Assembly (NCBI GenBank): GCA_004293905.1
Contig: RDZE01000027.1
Location: 1-64,000 of the forward strand
Reading direction: 5' to 3'
Length of the DNA stretch: 64,000 nt
Source: Cytophagales bacterium
Lineage (GTDB): Bacteria > Bacteroidota > Bacteroidia > Cytophagales > Microscillaceae
The notes below the pieces were generated by a model. It ran no database searches. It was given only the letters and a program-made list of their open reading frames with translations, and was not told the origin of the DNA. A program made the translations under genes and the position numbers. Numbering within the stretch: the first letter of the stretch is position 1; each line of letters opens with the position of its first letter. Positions 7,401 through 14,542 of this stretch are shown here, one piece after another.

Positions 7401-9645
7401 TACTACAGCCGTTTCTGCCAATATTTTAACAGTTTGCGCAGGAGAGCCTGTAATTCTTTCTGCCACAGGAGCAAATACTTATAGTTGGTCTACGGGTGCT
7501 ACAGGAACTACCATCACTGTAAATCCTACTACTACCACTACTTACACTGTTTCAGGAAATAACAATTGTGCAACAGTAGATGGTTCCGTAACTATTAATG
7601 TATTGAATAACGGCGGACTCACTGGAGCAGAATTCGGAGATGGCTATTGGTATGCATTTGCTTACAATGGAAACTATATTTCTACACCTGCTTCTGCAAC
7701 GTTACGTGGGTATTATACTGAAAAAAGTATTAGTTTTAATTCCGCAAATCGTTGGGACATCAACACTAATCCAGCCAATGCAACTTTGCAAGCAGATGGT
7801 TCTTTGGGTTATACGGGTTGTACGGTAAATAATGACAACCACTCAGTAGTATACAAACGCACTAATTTTCCTTGTGGTTATTATACTATCAGCATAGCCA
7901 ACCACGATGATGGTTATCGTTTGTATGTGAATGGGACATTGGTTTCTTTCAATAATGGTTGTTGCCAAACATGGCCTAATGTGTGGTCAGGTTTATTAAA
8001 TGAAACCTCTACCGTAGAATTTCAATGGCAAGATGGCTCAGGCGGTTCTTCAGGAAGTTTGAGTATAGGGTTTTCTTTGGCAAGTGCTACTACGGCTATA
8101 TGGACAGGCAATGCCAATAATACAGATTGGTTCAATGCGCTGAATTGGTGTCCAAGCTACCCTGATGCGAATACAGATGTGATTATTCCCGGTGCGGGGG
8201 TGAGCTTTATGCCTACTATCAATGCCAATGGTGCAGTTTGTAGAAAAATTACGGTTACAACAGGTGCGACACTTACCATCAATGGCAGTTACCAATTAGA
8301 TGTCAATGAAGGTTTTGTCAATGAAGGTACTTTTGTTGCAAACAATAGTACTATTAATTTGATGAATACTGCCAATAACGTAGAATTAAAAAGCACTGTA
8401 GGCAGTTTCTACAATCTCAACCTTGATAAACCTTCCCTCAATGTACTCATGACAGGGAATATTCAGGTGAATAATATCCTTACACTCAACCAAGTTGCCT
8501 TAGATTTGAATGGGAATAGCCTCACTATTAACAATTCATCTGCTACGGCTATTAATCGTTTAGGGAATGCATTTATTAAAAGTGAAACAAATTTAGGCAC
8601 CAATCCAAGTATCATTTGTTGGAATGCATCTACAAATGTTGCTGCTTATACTTTCCCTTTTGGAGTATCTTTTACAGAATACATACCTGTAACATTTGAT
8701 AAAAAAACCAATGCAAATAGCAATGTTTGTATTTCTACAAGAGCTACAGGAGTGAATAATTTGCCTTTGGTGCCAGGTACTAATATGGTGGGCGTATCAG
8801 GCGCAACAGCCTTACACGTAATAGACCGTTGGTGGGACATCAGCACAAGTATAGACCCCTTGCCCTTACCCGGTGCTGATGTAACTTTCCGCTATCGTGC
8901 TGTCGAAAACACCTTGCCTTCGCCTACGGTTAATATTGCTGTGCAACATTTTAGCAATCTCATCAACGATTGGGAATCTCCATATAACAATTCGGCAGCA
9001 GGTGTAACTACCGGCATAGGGGCTGTTACGGCAGTCAATCTTACCAAATTTTCGCCCCATGTCATTTCAGTAGAGGCAACCCCTTTGCCCATAGAATTGC
9101 TCTATTTTAGAGGCAAATACGATGGCTTAGCCAATACTATTTTAGATTGGCAAACACTGTATGAAATAGACAATGAATACTTTACTATAGAACATTCTTT
9201 GGACAACAGATCATTTAAAACATTGGTAAATGTGCCTGCTAACAAACAAATAATGAGTAATAAAAAATACCAATACATAGATAAAAACCCTACAACAGGG
9301 GTGCATTACTATCGTTTAAAACAAACAGACAAAGATGGAACGTTTACCTACTCAAAAATAATAGCCGTAAGAGTTGGCGTATCGGAAAACTATCTACTGG
9401 TAAATCCTAACCCTAATAAAGGCGATAAAATGAGGGTTTTCATACAAGGAGAACCCAACGAAGAGAGAAGCCTAATAATTACAGATGCATTAGGAAGAGT
9501 CGTTTTTTCAGAAACCATCATCACCAATGCTGACGGTGTTTTTGAAAAAGAACTCCATTTTATGCCCACACTTGCCGCAGGACAATACATCATAAGTTCT
9601 AAGGGTAACCAAAACAGTTTACAAGAAAAAATTATTATTCAGTAG
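4471..9645 (+). CDS. giant multi-module secreted protein with type IX secretion sorting domain
   Basis: 1724 residues exported through the Sec and type IX systems and probably displayed on or released from the cell surface. A signal peptide (residues 1-28, ending NSAQ) is followed by four copies of a module of about 138 residues (starting near 134, 438, 744 and 1055). The copies share a FGxGxWNVYxY start, a GYxGC segment, a CGYYQI core and a TVELR strand near the end. They are separated by Ig/PKD-like strands (CxGxxTTLTATG...YTWxP...TTTYTVTG). A WTGNANNTDWFNALNW segment (about 1210) opens a beta-helix-like region, then a fibronectin-like domain (about 1540-1640), then the C-terminal sorting domain (NPNPNKG, 1645-1724) with its DALGR and AAGQYII motifs. 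Probably an adhesin or surface-layer protein; ligand unknown. Confidence 0.8.
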   Translation: MTAVRHQIGYIFLFFVLSICLPKHNSAQNISLTLGNTTTCPGSVLAVPFTITGTFNSGNVFTAQISDNTGSFTSPTNIGTLIGTSSGTLFATIPSALMGTGYRIRLVSNDPTVISSNVSGIITISGPVGNPTVFGSGQWNAYVYSGNNFDTYRGTFNTTAALNFNTSTYYATNGSPSSAAGYSGCPLVTSDNHSITFKRTNFPCGYYQINVGYNDVALELLIDGAAVGGVAGGTGGPFTNNNVWRGILGPTSTVELRIKETTGNNQASLSFVSLPLISLPATAIKCNAGSSVTLTATVPTGITLDYSWSPATNLNTTTGATVIATPPTNTTYTVTGTDPATGCTFTASIDVQIAVGTTIVSPTNVLICPGQSTTLTASGAVNYTWSPSTGLSSTSGAIVTANPTATTTYTVTGDDGCATSTATVTVNVGTASGNPTVFGNNVWNVYAYQGNIISAPASSIYLGYYTENNLSFASNNRWNLNSTPSNASGYVGCVVPADNHSVSYKRTNFTCNIYQIDLVANDNNAEIYIDGALAYSRAGSTTTTATAWTGVLGSPSQVELRWIETTGNSRGALNFTVLPLIPITDYVICPTSSATIVATNVAGMTYSWTGPGGFTANTSTITTPVGVAGAYVLTATHAATGCTFTATANVTLTLVNPVVVVTPASPTICGGQSTTLTATGATSYTWYQSTTPIFGTTPTISTTNTLTVNPAVTTTYSVIGFDGCNYSNPTLVTVTVGSGSPGDFGNGVWNVYCYNTNNFGNYYGYYVEPLLTFDTRNRWATNSRPSTASGYSGCALTSSDNFSHIHKRRNFTCGYYQIDITNYDDFYQLYIDGVLVSAQNSTCCLATNNIWRGFLGANSTVELRVRELTGSAHAGLRFTDIGSTISLTSLPVTICETSTTTLTAANLPISSVAGAPNATITWQSLSPTDISISATTGNSIVATALTTNDNTVRCTYTDPTTGCTVVRDILITIDPLPTTAVSANILTVCAGEPVILSATGANTYSWSTGATGTTITVNPTTTTTYTVSGNNNCATVDGSVTINVLNNGGLTGAEFGDGYWYAFAYNGNYISTPASATLRGYYTEKSISFNSANRWDINTNPANATLQADGSLGYTGCTVNNDNHSVVYKRTNFPCGYYTISIANHDDGYRLYVNGTLVSFNNGCCQTWPNVWSGLLNETSTVEFQWQDGSGGSSGSLSIGFSLASATTAIWTGNANNTDWFNALNWCPSYPDANTDVIIPGAGVSFMPTINANGAVCRKITVTTGATLTINGSYQLDVNEGFVNEGTFVANNSTINLMNTANNVELKSTVGSFYNLNLDKPSLNVLMTGNIQVNNILTLNQVALDLNGNSLTINNSSATAINRLGNAFIKSETNLGTNPSIICWNASTNVAAYTFPFGVSFTEYIPVTFDKKTNANSNVCISTRATGVNNLPLVPGTNMVGVSGATALHVIDRWWDISTSIDPLPLPGADVTFRYRAVENTLPSPTVNIAVQHFSNLINDWESPYNNSAAGVTTGIGAVTAVNLTKFSPHVISVEATPLPIELLYFRGKYDGLANTILDWQTLYEIDNEYFTIEHSLDNRSFKTLVNVPANKQIMSNKKYQYIDKNPTTGVHYYRLKQTDKDGTFTYSKIIAVRVGVSENYLLVNPNPNKGDKMRVFIQGEPNEERSLIITDALGRVVFSETIITNADGVFEKELHFMPTLAAGQYIISSKGNQNSLQEKIIIQ
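4870..5283 (+). repeat. module copy A of the giant secreted protein
   Basis: About 138 residues from FGSGQWNAYVY to NQASLSF. Contains the shared landmarks GYSGC, FPCGYYQI, LLIDG and TVELR. The Phe that opens this copy lies 912 bases before the matching Phe of copy B. Confidence 0.75.
5782..6195 (+). repeat. module copy B of the giant secreted protein
   Basis: 138 residues from FGNNVWNVYAY to GALNF, the same length as copy A, with GYVGC, FTCNIYQI, IYIDGAL and QVELRW in the same order. It begins 304 residues after copy A and 306 before copy C. Confidence 0.75.
6700..7104 (+). repeat. module copy C of the giant secreted protein
   Basis: 135 residues from FGNGVWNVYCY to AGLRF, with GYSGC, FTCGYYQI, LYIDGVLV and TVELRVRE. 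It adds a vicinal Cys-Cys (STCCLA) that copy D shares and copies A and B lack, suggesting C and D are the more recent pair. Confidence 0.75.
7633..8073 (+). repeat. module copy D of the giant secreted protein
   Basis: 147 residues from FGDGYWYAFAY to SLSIGF, with GYTGC, FPCGYYTI, LYVNGTLV, the vicinal Cys-Cys (NGCCQT) and TVEFQW. It starts 311 residues after copy C and directly precedes the beta-helix-like region. Confidence 0.75.
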
Positions 9646-9664
9646 TAATTTCACACTTTTTTAG

Positions 9665-9672
9665 TATATTTG
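9665..9672 (+). promoter_or_regulatory. -7 box (TATATTTG) for clpS
   Basis: TATATTTG matches the Bacteroidota -7 consensus and lies 25 bases before the clpS start. No TTG at the standard -33 distance is seen. It falls in the 52-base gap after the giant secreted protein gene. Confidence 0.45.
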
Positions 9673-9697
9673 CAATGGGAAAAACGCCAAATGCACA

Positions 9698-9982
9698 ATG
9701 GGAAAGCCTTTTTACAAAGAACAAGAAAGTGAACAACTCGAATTAGAAGTAGTAGATTTAGAAGAACACGAACTAATCGTCTTCAATGATGATGTGAATA
9801 CTTTCGACCATGTCATTCAAACCCTCATAGAAGTTTGTCAGCACACCCCTGAACAAGCAGAACAATGTACGCTCATTATTCACTACAAAGGCAAATGTAC
9901 CGTAAAAATAGGCGATTTCTCTGAACTAAAGCCCATGCGCGATGCCATTTGCGATAGGGGGATATGGGCAGAAGTATTCTAA
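9698..9982 (+). CDS. clpS: ATP-dependent Clp protease adaptor ClpS
   Basis: 94 residues matching the ClpS fold, which binds N-degron substrates and delivers them to the ClpA/ClpC chaperone of Clp protease. The core motif VFNDDVNTFDHVIQTL (about 28-43) contains the Asn-Asp-Asp segment that forms the N-terminal-residue pocket, and a later histidine (LIIHYKGK) sits where the family has its conserved substrate-pocket histidine. An acidic N-terminal extension (EQESEQLELEVVDLEEHE) precedes the core. An in-frame alternative ATG is not available; an ATG at 9691 is out of frame. recR follows 22 bases downstream, so they probably form one transcript. Confidence 0.88.
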   Translation: MGKPFYKEQESEQLELEVVDLEEHELIVFNDDVNTFDHVIQTLIEVCQHTPEQAEQCTLIIHYKGKCTVKIGDFSELKPMRDAICDRGIWAEVF

Positions 9983-10004
9983 ATTTTTATCATACACATT
10001 ATTT

Positions 10005-10607
10005 ATGGAGTTCTCATCTAAACTGATAGAGGAAGCAGTAACCGAAATAGCCAAACTCCCCGGTATAGGCAAAAAAACAGCCCTTCGACTGGCTTTTCAT
10101 CTGCTAAAACAAGACGAAACAAAAACAATTCAACTTGCCAACGCACTCATCAAACTTCGGAAAGATATTCAATACTGTCAAAAGTGCCATTTTATAGCAG
10201 ATACACCACTTTGTAATTTTTGCACAAATCCTCTCCGCGACCAAACCACTCTTTGCATTGTTGAAAATTCACAAGATATTATCGCAATAGAAAATACAGC
10301 ACAATACAAAGGGCTCTACCACATTTTAGGAGGCGTAATATCGCCCATGGAAGGCATATCACCGACCCAACTACGCATTGACAGCCTATTACAAAGAGTG
10401 GAAGAATTAGCCATCAAAGAAATTATTTTTGCACTGAGCCCCACGATGGAAGGAGATACAACGATTTTTTATATAGCCAAAAAACTAAAAAACTTTTCAA
10501 TCAAAATCACGACCATCGCACGAGGCATACCCATAGGAAGTGAAATAGAATACACAGACGAACTTACTTTAGGAAAAAGTATTTTGAGCAGAACACAATA
10601 TGAATAA
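10005..10607 (+). CDS. recR: recombination protein RecR
   Basis: 200 residues of the RecR family, which with RecO loads RecA on gapped DNA during recombinational repair. Domains in order: N-terminal helix-hairpin-helix (KLPGIGKKTALRLAFHLL, about 17-34), a four-cysteine zinc finger (CxxC...CxxC: CQKCHF and CNFC, about 57-72), a Toprim domain (TLCIVENSQDIIAIE) and a C-terminal Walker-B-like segment (ARGIPIGSEIEYTDELTLGKSI). The chosen ATG at 10005 gives the usual N-terminus; an in-frame ATG at 9942 lies inside clpS and would add 21 unrelated residues. recO is also in the window, at 20.6 kb. Confidence 0.93.
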   Translation: MEFSSKLIEEAVTEIAKLPGIGKKTALRLAFHLLKQDETKTIQLANALIKLRKDIQYCQKCHFIADTPLCNFCTNPLRDQTTLCIVENSQDIIAIENTAQYKGLYHILGGVISPMEGISPTQLRIDSLLQRVEELAIKEIIFALSPTMEGDTTIFYIAKKLKNFSIKITTIARGIPIGSEIEYTDELTLGKSILSRTQYE

Positions 10608-10617
10608 TCTTTTTTGT

Positions 10618-10625
10618 TATTTTTG
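10618..10625 (+). promoter_or_regulatory. -7 box (TATTTTTG) for the HIRAN-domain gene
   Basis: TATTTTTG fits TAnnTTTG and lies 32 bases before the HIRAN-protein ATG, in the 49-base gap after recR. There is no TTG at the standard -33 distance, so support is partial. Confidence 0.35.
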
Positions 10626-10656
10626 TAACACATTTCAAGGTTAAAACTCCTAAACA

Positions 10657-11214
10657 ATGGCAGAGCTGATTTGGATAATTGTAGGTTTGGTTATCGTGAT
10701 GTTACTTTTTGCCCCCAAAGCAGAAGAAAAAACAAAAACACAAAACCTAAAAAATAAAAATACTACCACAAAATCCAAAAAGAATGAACCCAATAAATCA
10801 GCTAATAAAATACTCCAAAAAGCAAGCTCCGAAACAATAGCCTACAAACACTACCTAAAACAATTTGAAGAAAGCGAAAAAAACAAAAAACTCCCTCCAG
10901 TATATGCAATGGTAGCAGGTACAAGATACAAAAATGACGATACAGGGGCTGAAAGACAAGAAATTATCCGCAGAACCCAAATCGGTGAAACACTCATGCT
11001 CATTCCCGATGTGCTAAACCCCTATGACAAAGATGCTATCAAAGTAGTAAGGCTCAATGGCGAGCAGATAGGATTTATTGGTAGAGAATTAGCCATAGAA
11101 CTCAAACCAAGACTCATGAACAGACTTCGGATAGATACACGCGTGAGTAATATTATTTCCAATACAGGTATTTGGGAAGTTGAAATAGAACTTGTGAAGT
11201 ATGGTAGAAAATAA
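10657..11214 (+). CDS. membrane-anchored HIRAN-domain protein
   Basis: 185 residues: an N-terminal transmembrane helix (about 2-20), a Lys/Asn-rich linker (25-60), then a HIRAN domain (about 80-183). HIRAN landmarks are VAGTRYKNDD, a GETLMLIPDVLNPYDKDAIKV segment interrupted by the usual NPxDxxAI motif, and LNGEQIGFIGRELA. HIRAN domains in other proteins bind DNA ends or accompany nucleases and helicases; here it stands alone on a membrane tether, an unusual setting. Its role is unknown. Its end overlaps the upstream reading of the next gene, whose real start is 46 bases further on. Confidence 0.7.
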   Translation: MAELIWIIVGLVIVMLLFAPKAEEKTKTQNLKNKNTTTKSKKNEPNKSANKILQKASSETIAYKHYLKQFEESEKNKKLPPVYAMVAGTRYKNDDTGAERQEIIRRTQIGETLMLIPDVLNPYDKDAIKVVRLNGEQIGFIGRELAIELKPRLMNRLRIDTRVSNIISNTGIWEVEIELVKYGRK

Positions 11215-11260
11215 TGGACAACCAAAATTCGTTCTAAGGAAAATAAAATACCAAAGAACC

Positions 11261-11593
11261 ATGAAAAAACACATATTTCCCTTTTTTCTACTTTTCTGTT
11301 TCTACCTAAGTACGCAAAGTGCCATTGCCCAAACTACCACAGTAGTAATGGAAAAACAAAAGAAAGAAAAAGACAAAAGCCAAAAGTTTACAGATAAAAC
11401 CACCATAAAGGCGAACAAAAAAATGAGAAAACTCAAAAAAGAATTTCTCACTAAAGCCGCCGAACAAAAAATGAATAGTGACTGGAAAATGCAAAAACAA
11501 GTAGCAAAAAGACAAAAAATACAAAAGAATGGACTCACCAAAGCAGAAAAAATGCGACAACAACAATACGAAGCCATCAGAAAACGAAAATAA
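11261..11593 (+). CDS. small secreted Lys-rich protein, unknown function
   Basis: 110 residues with a clear signal peptide (MKKHIFPFFLLF... ending AIAQ, about 1-24) and a highly basic mature part (KEKDKSQKF, KANKKMRKLKKEF, QKQVAKRQK). I chose the ATG at 11261 because it opens the signal peptide; an earlier in-frame ATG at 11201 would precede it with 20 non-hydrophobic residues and overlap the HIRAN gene. No family recognised. The Lys content suggests binding to polyanions, but this is speculation. Five bases separate it from the YopX-like gene. Confidence 0.6.
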   Translation: MKKHIFPFFLLFCFYLSTQSAIAQTTTVVMEKQKKEKDKSQKFTDKTTIKANKKMRKLKKEFLTKAAEQKMNSDWKMQKQVAKRQKIQKNGLTKAEKMRQQQYEAIRKRK

Positions 11594-11598
11594 ACTAC

Positions 11599-11943
11599 AT
11601 GTATAAACTACGCTTTAGAATTTGGGACGGTTTTCATCTCAATTATGAAGGAATGATGATTCCTATAGCAGGGGTGCACAACCCTAAACTCATAATACAA
11701 CAAAATACAGGAATTTTAGATGCAAAAAAACACGAAATTTTTGAAGGCGATATTGTGCAAATCATCATTGATGAAACCAAAAAAGAGGTAGTAAGAGTGC
11801 AAAGAAATACAGAAAATGGGCAATTACAATTTTTTCCCCAAGAATGGAATACCTATATGGCACATAGTTATGCCGAAAAATTACTCATCATAGGCAATAT
11901 TTATGAAAATGAGAATCCTATGTTTTGGGAAGATGAAAAATAG
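11599..11943 (+). CDS. YopX-like protein
   Basis: 114 residues with the YopX signature order: KLRFRIWDG at the start, QNTGILDAKKHEIFEGDIVQI in the middle (the family's 'D..g..IyeGDIv' motif) and IIGNIYENENPMFW at the end. YopX proteins are best known from phages and plasmids and adopt a small beta-rich fold of unknown function. No other phage genes are nearby, so this is a stray family member or a domesticated one. Confidence 0.65.
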   Translation: MYKLRFRIWDGFHLNYEGMMIPIAGVHNPKLIIQQNTGILDAKKHEIFEGDIVQIIIDETKKEVVRVQRNTENGQLQFFPQEWNTYMAHSYAEKLLIIGNIYENENPMFWEDEK

Positions 11944-11983
11944 TGCAAACAAACCAACCTATTAGCAAGTTTATTTAAACAAT

Positions 11984-12850
11984 ATGGTCTATTTTTATCT
12001 TAGCACACTCACCTTAGGGAGCATTATTGCCGTGTTAGCTTTGGGCATTTTCATCTCCATGCGTATTTTTGATATTCCCGACATTACTACTGATGGCAGT
12101 TACACCTTAGGTGGTGCTATTGCCGCAGTATGGCTCATCAATCAATTACCCGTAGGAGCGGTACTTATCGTTGCATTTGCGGCAGGTGCCTTGGCAGGTG
12201 CCATTACGGGTTATTTACACAGCTACCTAAAAGTAAATGCGCTATTGGCGGGCATACTCGTGATGACTGCGCTCTATTCTATCAATTTGATGCTCATGGG
12301 GCGTTCTAATTTGCCATTACTCCAACAAACTACCTTGTTTCAGGTCATCACCTTTCTTCCCTCTAATGTTTATACTACCCTTGCTTGGGCATTGGCAATT
12401 CTTTTATTGCTTTTTATGGCAATAGATTACCTCCTAAAAACAGATTTTGGCTTAGCGATGCGCGCCACAGGCGTAGCCGAAACTATGATGCGCGCCAATG
12501 GAACAAATACTACACTGATGAAACTCTTTGGCTTGGCTTTTTCTAATGGCATAGTAGCCCTCACGGGAGCACTTATTGTCCAATACCAAGGTTTTGCAGA
12601 CATCAACATGGGCATAGGAATTGTCATAGTTGGTTTGGGCTCAGTGATGATAGGCGAAGCATTTAGCCAAGTATTGCGATGGAATTCGCTCACCATGAGG
12701 CTCTTAGGAGTGGTCTTGGGGGCAATACTCTTCAGGTTTATTTTAGCCTTTACCTTAGCCATAGGCATAGACCCAAATTGGTTAAAGCTAATTACAGCAT
12801 TAATAGTGTTAATAGTGATTATAATTCCGAATTTACCTCAAAAAAAATGA
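11984..12850 (+). CDS. ABC transporter permease, branched-chain/sugar-type fold
   Basis: 288 residues with eight to nine hydrophobic segments spanning nearly the whole protein. It matches the BPD_transp_2 type permeases that accept substrates from ABC_sub_bind-type lipoproteins (TDGSYTLGGAIAAVW, MRATGVAETMMRANGTN, ALTGALIVQYQGFADINMGIG). The substrate cannot be told. No binding protein is adjacent; an atypical ATPase lies 3.3 kb downstream beyond two lipoprotein genes on the same strand and could be its motor, which is inference from location only. Confidence 0.75.
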   Translation: MVYFYLSTLTLGSIIAVLALGIFISMRIFDIPDITTDGSYTLGGAIAAVWLINQLPVGAVLIVAFAAGALAGAITGYLHSYLKVNALLAGILVMTALYSINLMLMGRSNLPLLQQTTLFQVITFLPSNVYTTLAWALAILLLLFMAIDYLLKTDFGLAMRATGVAETMMRANGTNTTLMKLFGLAFSNGIVALTGALIVQYQGFADINMGIGIVIVGLGSVMIGEAFSQVLRWNSLTMRLLGVVLGAILFRFILAFTLAIGIDPNWLKLITALIVLIVIIIPNLPQKK

Positions 12851-12944
12851 TGAAAAAAATATCTTTTTTCTTTGAAAAGGTACAACTTATTAAAATTTAC
12901 ATCATTTTTGCTCAAGAACTTCAATAATTATCATTGCTAACCCC

Positions 12945-14516
12945 ATGAAGCACCTCACTCGTTACACTTCTATTTCTCTTTTATGCCTTCTTACTGTGCT
13001 TACAAGCTGCTTTAGCTCGCGAAAAGCCGCCATGCACATACCTCAAAATACCCCCTTTGTAATAGAAACCAATATGCTCAGTGTGGCACTCAAATTAGTA
13101 CATGCAGAATATGAGGTCAAAGAAGACATTGCAAACTTCATCAAAGATACCAACCATGTGGAACATATTTTGGGCAAAGCCAATAAATCAGGAATCAATT
13201 TTTTGAGGGTTTATACCTTTGGGCAACTAAGCAAACCCGATAGTAATTATATAGCAATGGCATTTCCACTGATGAACCCCAAACGCTTTGAGAAATTCAT
13301 CAACCACATGCTGCCCCCCGAAAAACTACACCTACAAGAAGACATCAGAAAATTCATCAAAATCAACGACAAAACAGTCATCGGCTGGGATCACGAAGTA
13401 GTAATGCTTTATCATTCATTGGATAGCCTTTCAGGGAATGAAGCCATTGTAGCCTTAGATTCTATTTTGGTAATTGACCCCAAAAATTCGCTTTTTGTGA
13501 ATAATGAAAATTTTCGCAATGCCGATAAATTATGGGCAGAAGCTATGTTGTGGCTCAATATGGAAGAGTTTACCAAAATTAAACCCGTAGAGCAACTATT
13601 GCAAAGCAACCCTTTTACAAAATATAAAAAATTTGATGAAAACTATTTCAGTGGTATTTGTAAATTTAACAAAGGTGAAATAACCTTAGAAACCCAATAC
13701 CATATTCCTAAAGACCAATACAAGAAAAATAAAGATATTTTTAAGGGCTTTATCAATGAAGAAACCGTCTATGATGCACCCGTAGAAAACCCTCTCGCCG
13801 TACTTGCTACAGGTTTCGAAGCTACAGCCTTGCCACAAATGATAGCCGAAATGCAACTCATGGAAAAAGTAGAAAAGGCGTGTAGTTTTGCCAATACTAC
13901 CCCCGATGAACTTTTCCAAATGTTCAATGGCGATATGGTACTACTACTCAAAGATGTAAGAGCAAACCTCAAAATCCCTGACGAAAACAATCTTACCCCC
14001 AAGAAAAGACGCTACGACTATGCCATAGGAGTAGGAATAGGCAACCAAGAAATTTTAGATAAAATATTCAAACTCTTTATCGAAAGTGGCTTACTTAAAA
14101 AAGAAGGCGATGGTTATATATTTTTCGATGAACTTTTTCTTATAGAGAAAGGACATACACTCTACTTTACAAATAGCGAAGAATTGCACAACGACTTCAA
14201 AAATGGCGCACTCTTCAAAGACCTTACCATGACCAAACTATCACAAGAAAACAGTCTATTGCTTTATCTAAATCATCTATTGCCCGATAAAATGCAAAGA
14301 ATAGGCGAAAATACAGAAGCAAACAAAACAGCCGACCTTTGGTGGAATATTGCTAGCCAAATACCAATGTCTACGGCAGATATCGTGATGGAAGACTTCG
14401 ATAAAAATGTATTGAAAGGAGAAATGATACTCTCCATGAAAGACAAAGAAGCAAACACTTTATTAGTAATTTATCACCTTTTGAAAAATGTAGCAATAGA
14501 TATTTTAAAGAAATAA
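12945..14516 (+). CDS. DUF4836-like lipoprotein, first of two paralogues
   Basis: 523 residues with a lipoprotein signal peptide (LTVLTSC lipobox, Cys about 22). It resembles DUF4836 proteins, a Bacteroidota family of cell-envelope lipoproteins of unknown function: an early IPQNTPFVIETNMLSVALKL strand segment and a later FNGDMVLLLKDVRANL segment, which is shared almost exactly with the next gene (FTGDMAYALKDVKKT). A 26-base gap separates the two genes, so they look like a tandem duplication in one transcript. Lipobox and duplication are seen; the family name is from memory of its features and is less certain. Confidence 0.6.
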   Translation: MKHLTRYTSISLLCLLTVLTSCFSSRKAAMHIPQNTPFVIETNMLSVALKLVHAEYEVKEDIANFIKDTNHVEHILGKANKSGINFLRVYTFGQLSKPDSNYIAMAFPLMNPKRFEKFINHMLPPEKLHLQEDIRKFIKINDKTVIGWDHEVVMLYHSLDSLSGNEAIVALDSILVIDPKNSLFVNNENFRNADKLWAEAMLWLNMEEFTKIKPVEQLLQSNPFTKYKKFDENYFSGICKFNKGEITLETQYHIPKDQYKKNKDIFKGFINEETVYDAPVENPLAVLATGFEATALPQMIAEMQLMEKVEKACSFANTTPDELFQMFNGDMVLLLKDVRANLKIPDENNLTPKKRRYDYAIGVGIGNQEILDKIFKLFIESGLLKKEGDGYIFFDELFLIEKGHTLYFTNSEELHNDFKNGALFKDLTMTKLSQENSLLLYLNHLLPDKMQRIGENTEANKTADLWWNIASQIPMSTADIVMEDFDKNVLKGEMILSMKDKEANTLLVIYHLLKNVAIDILKK

Positions 14517-14542
14517 AAATTCTGTTTATTATTGCAAAAAAA

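Noticed and set aside
9942..10004. Upstream in-frame extension of RecR
   Set aside because: Lies inside clpS and adds 21 residues unlike any RecR N-terminus.
11599..11943. Prophage indicated by the YopX-like gene
   Set aside because: No integrase, structural, lysis or packaging gene lies nearby.
12850..12927. Possible 25-residue peptide gene between the permease and the first lipoprotein
   Set aside because: It follows the permease stop directly but has no leader or peptide motif and is as likely as chance in AT-rich DNA.
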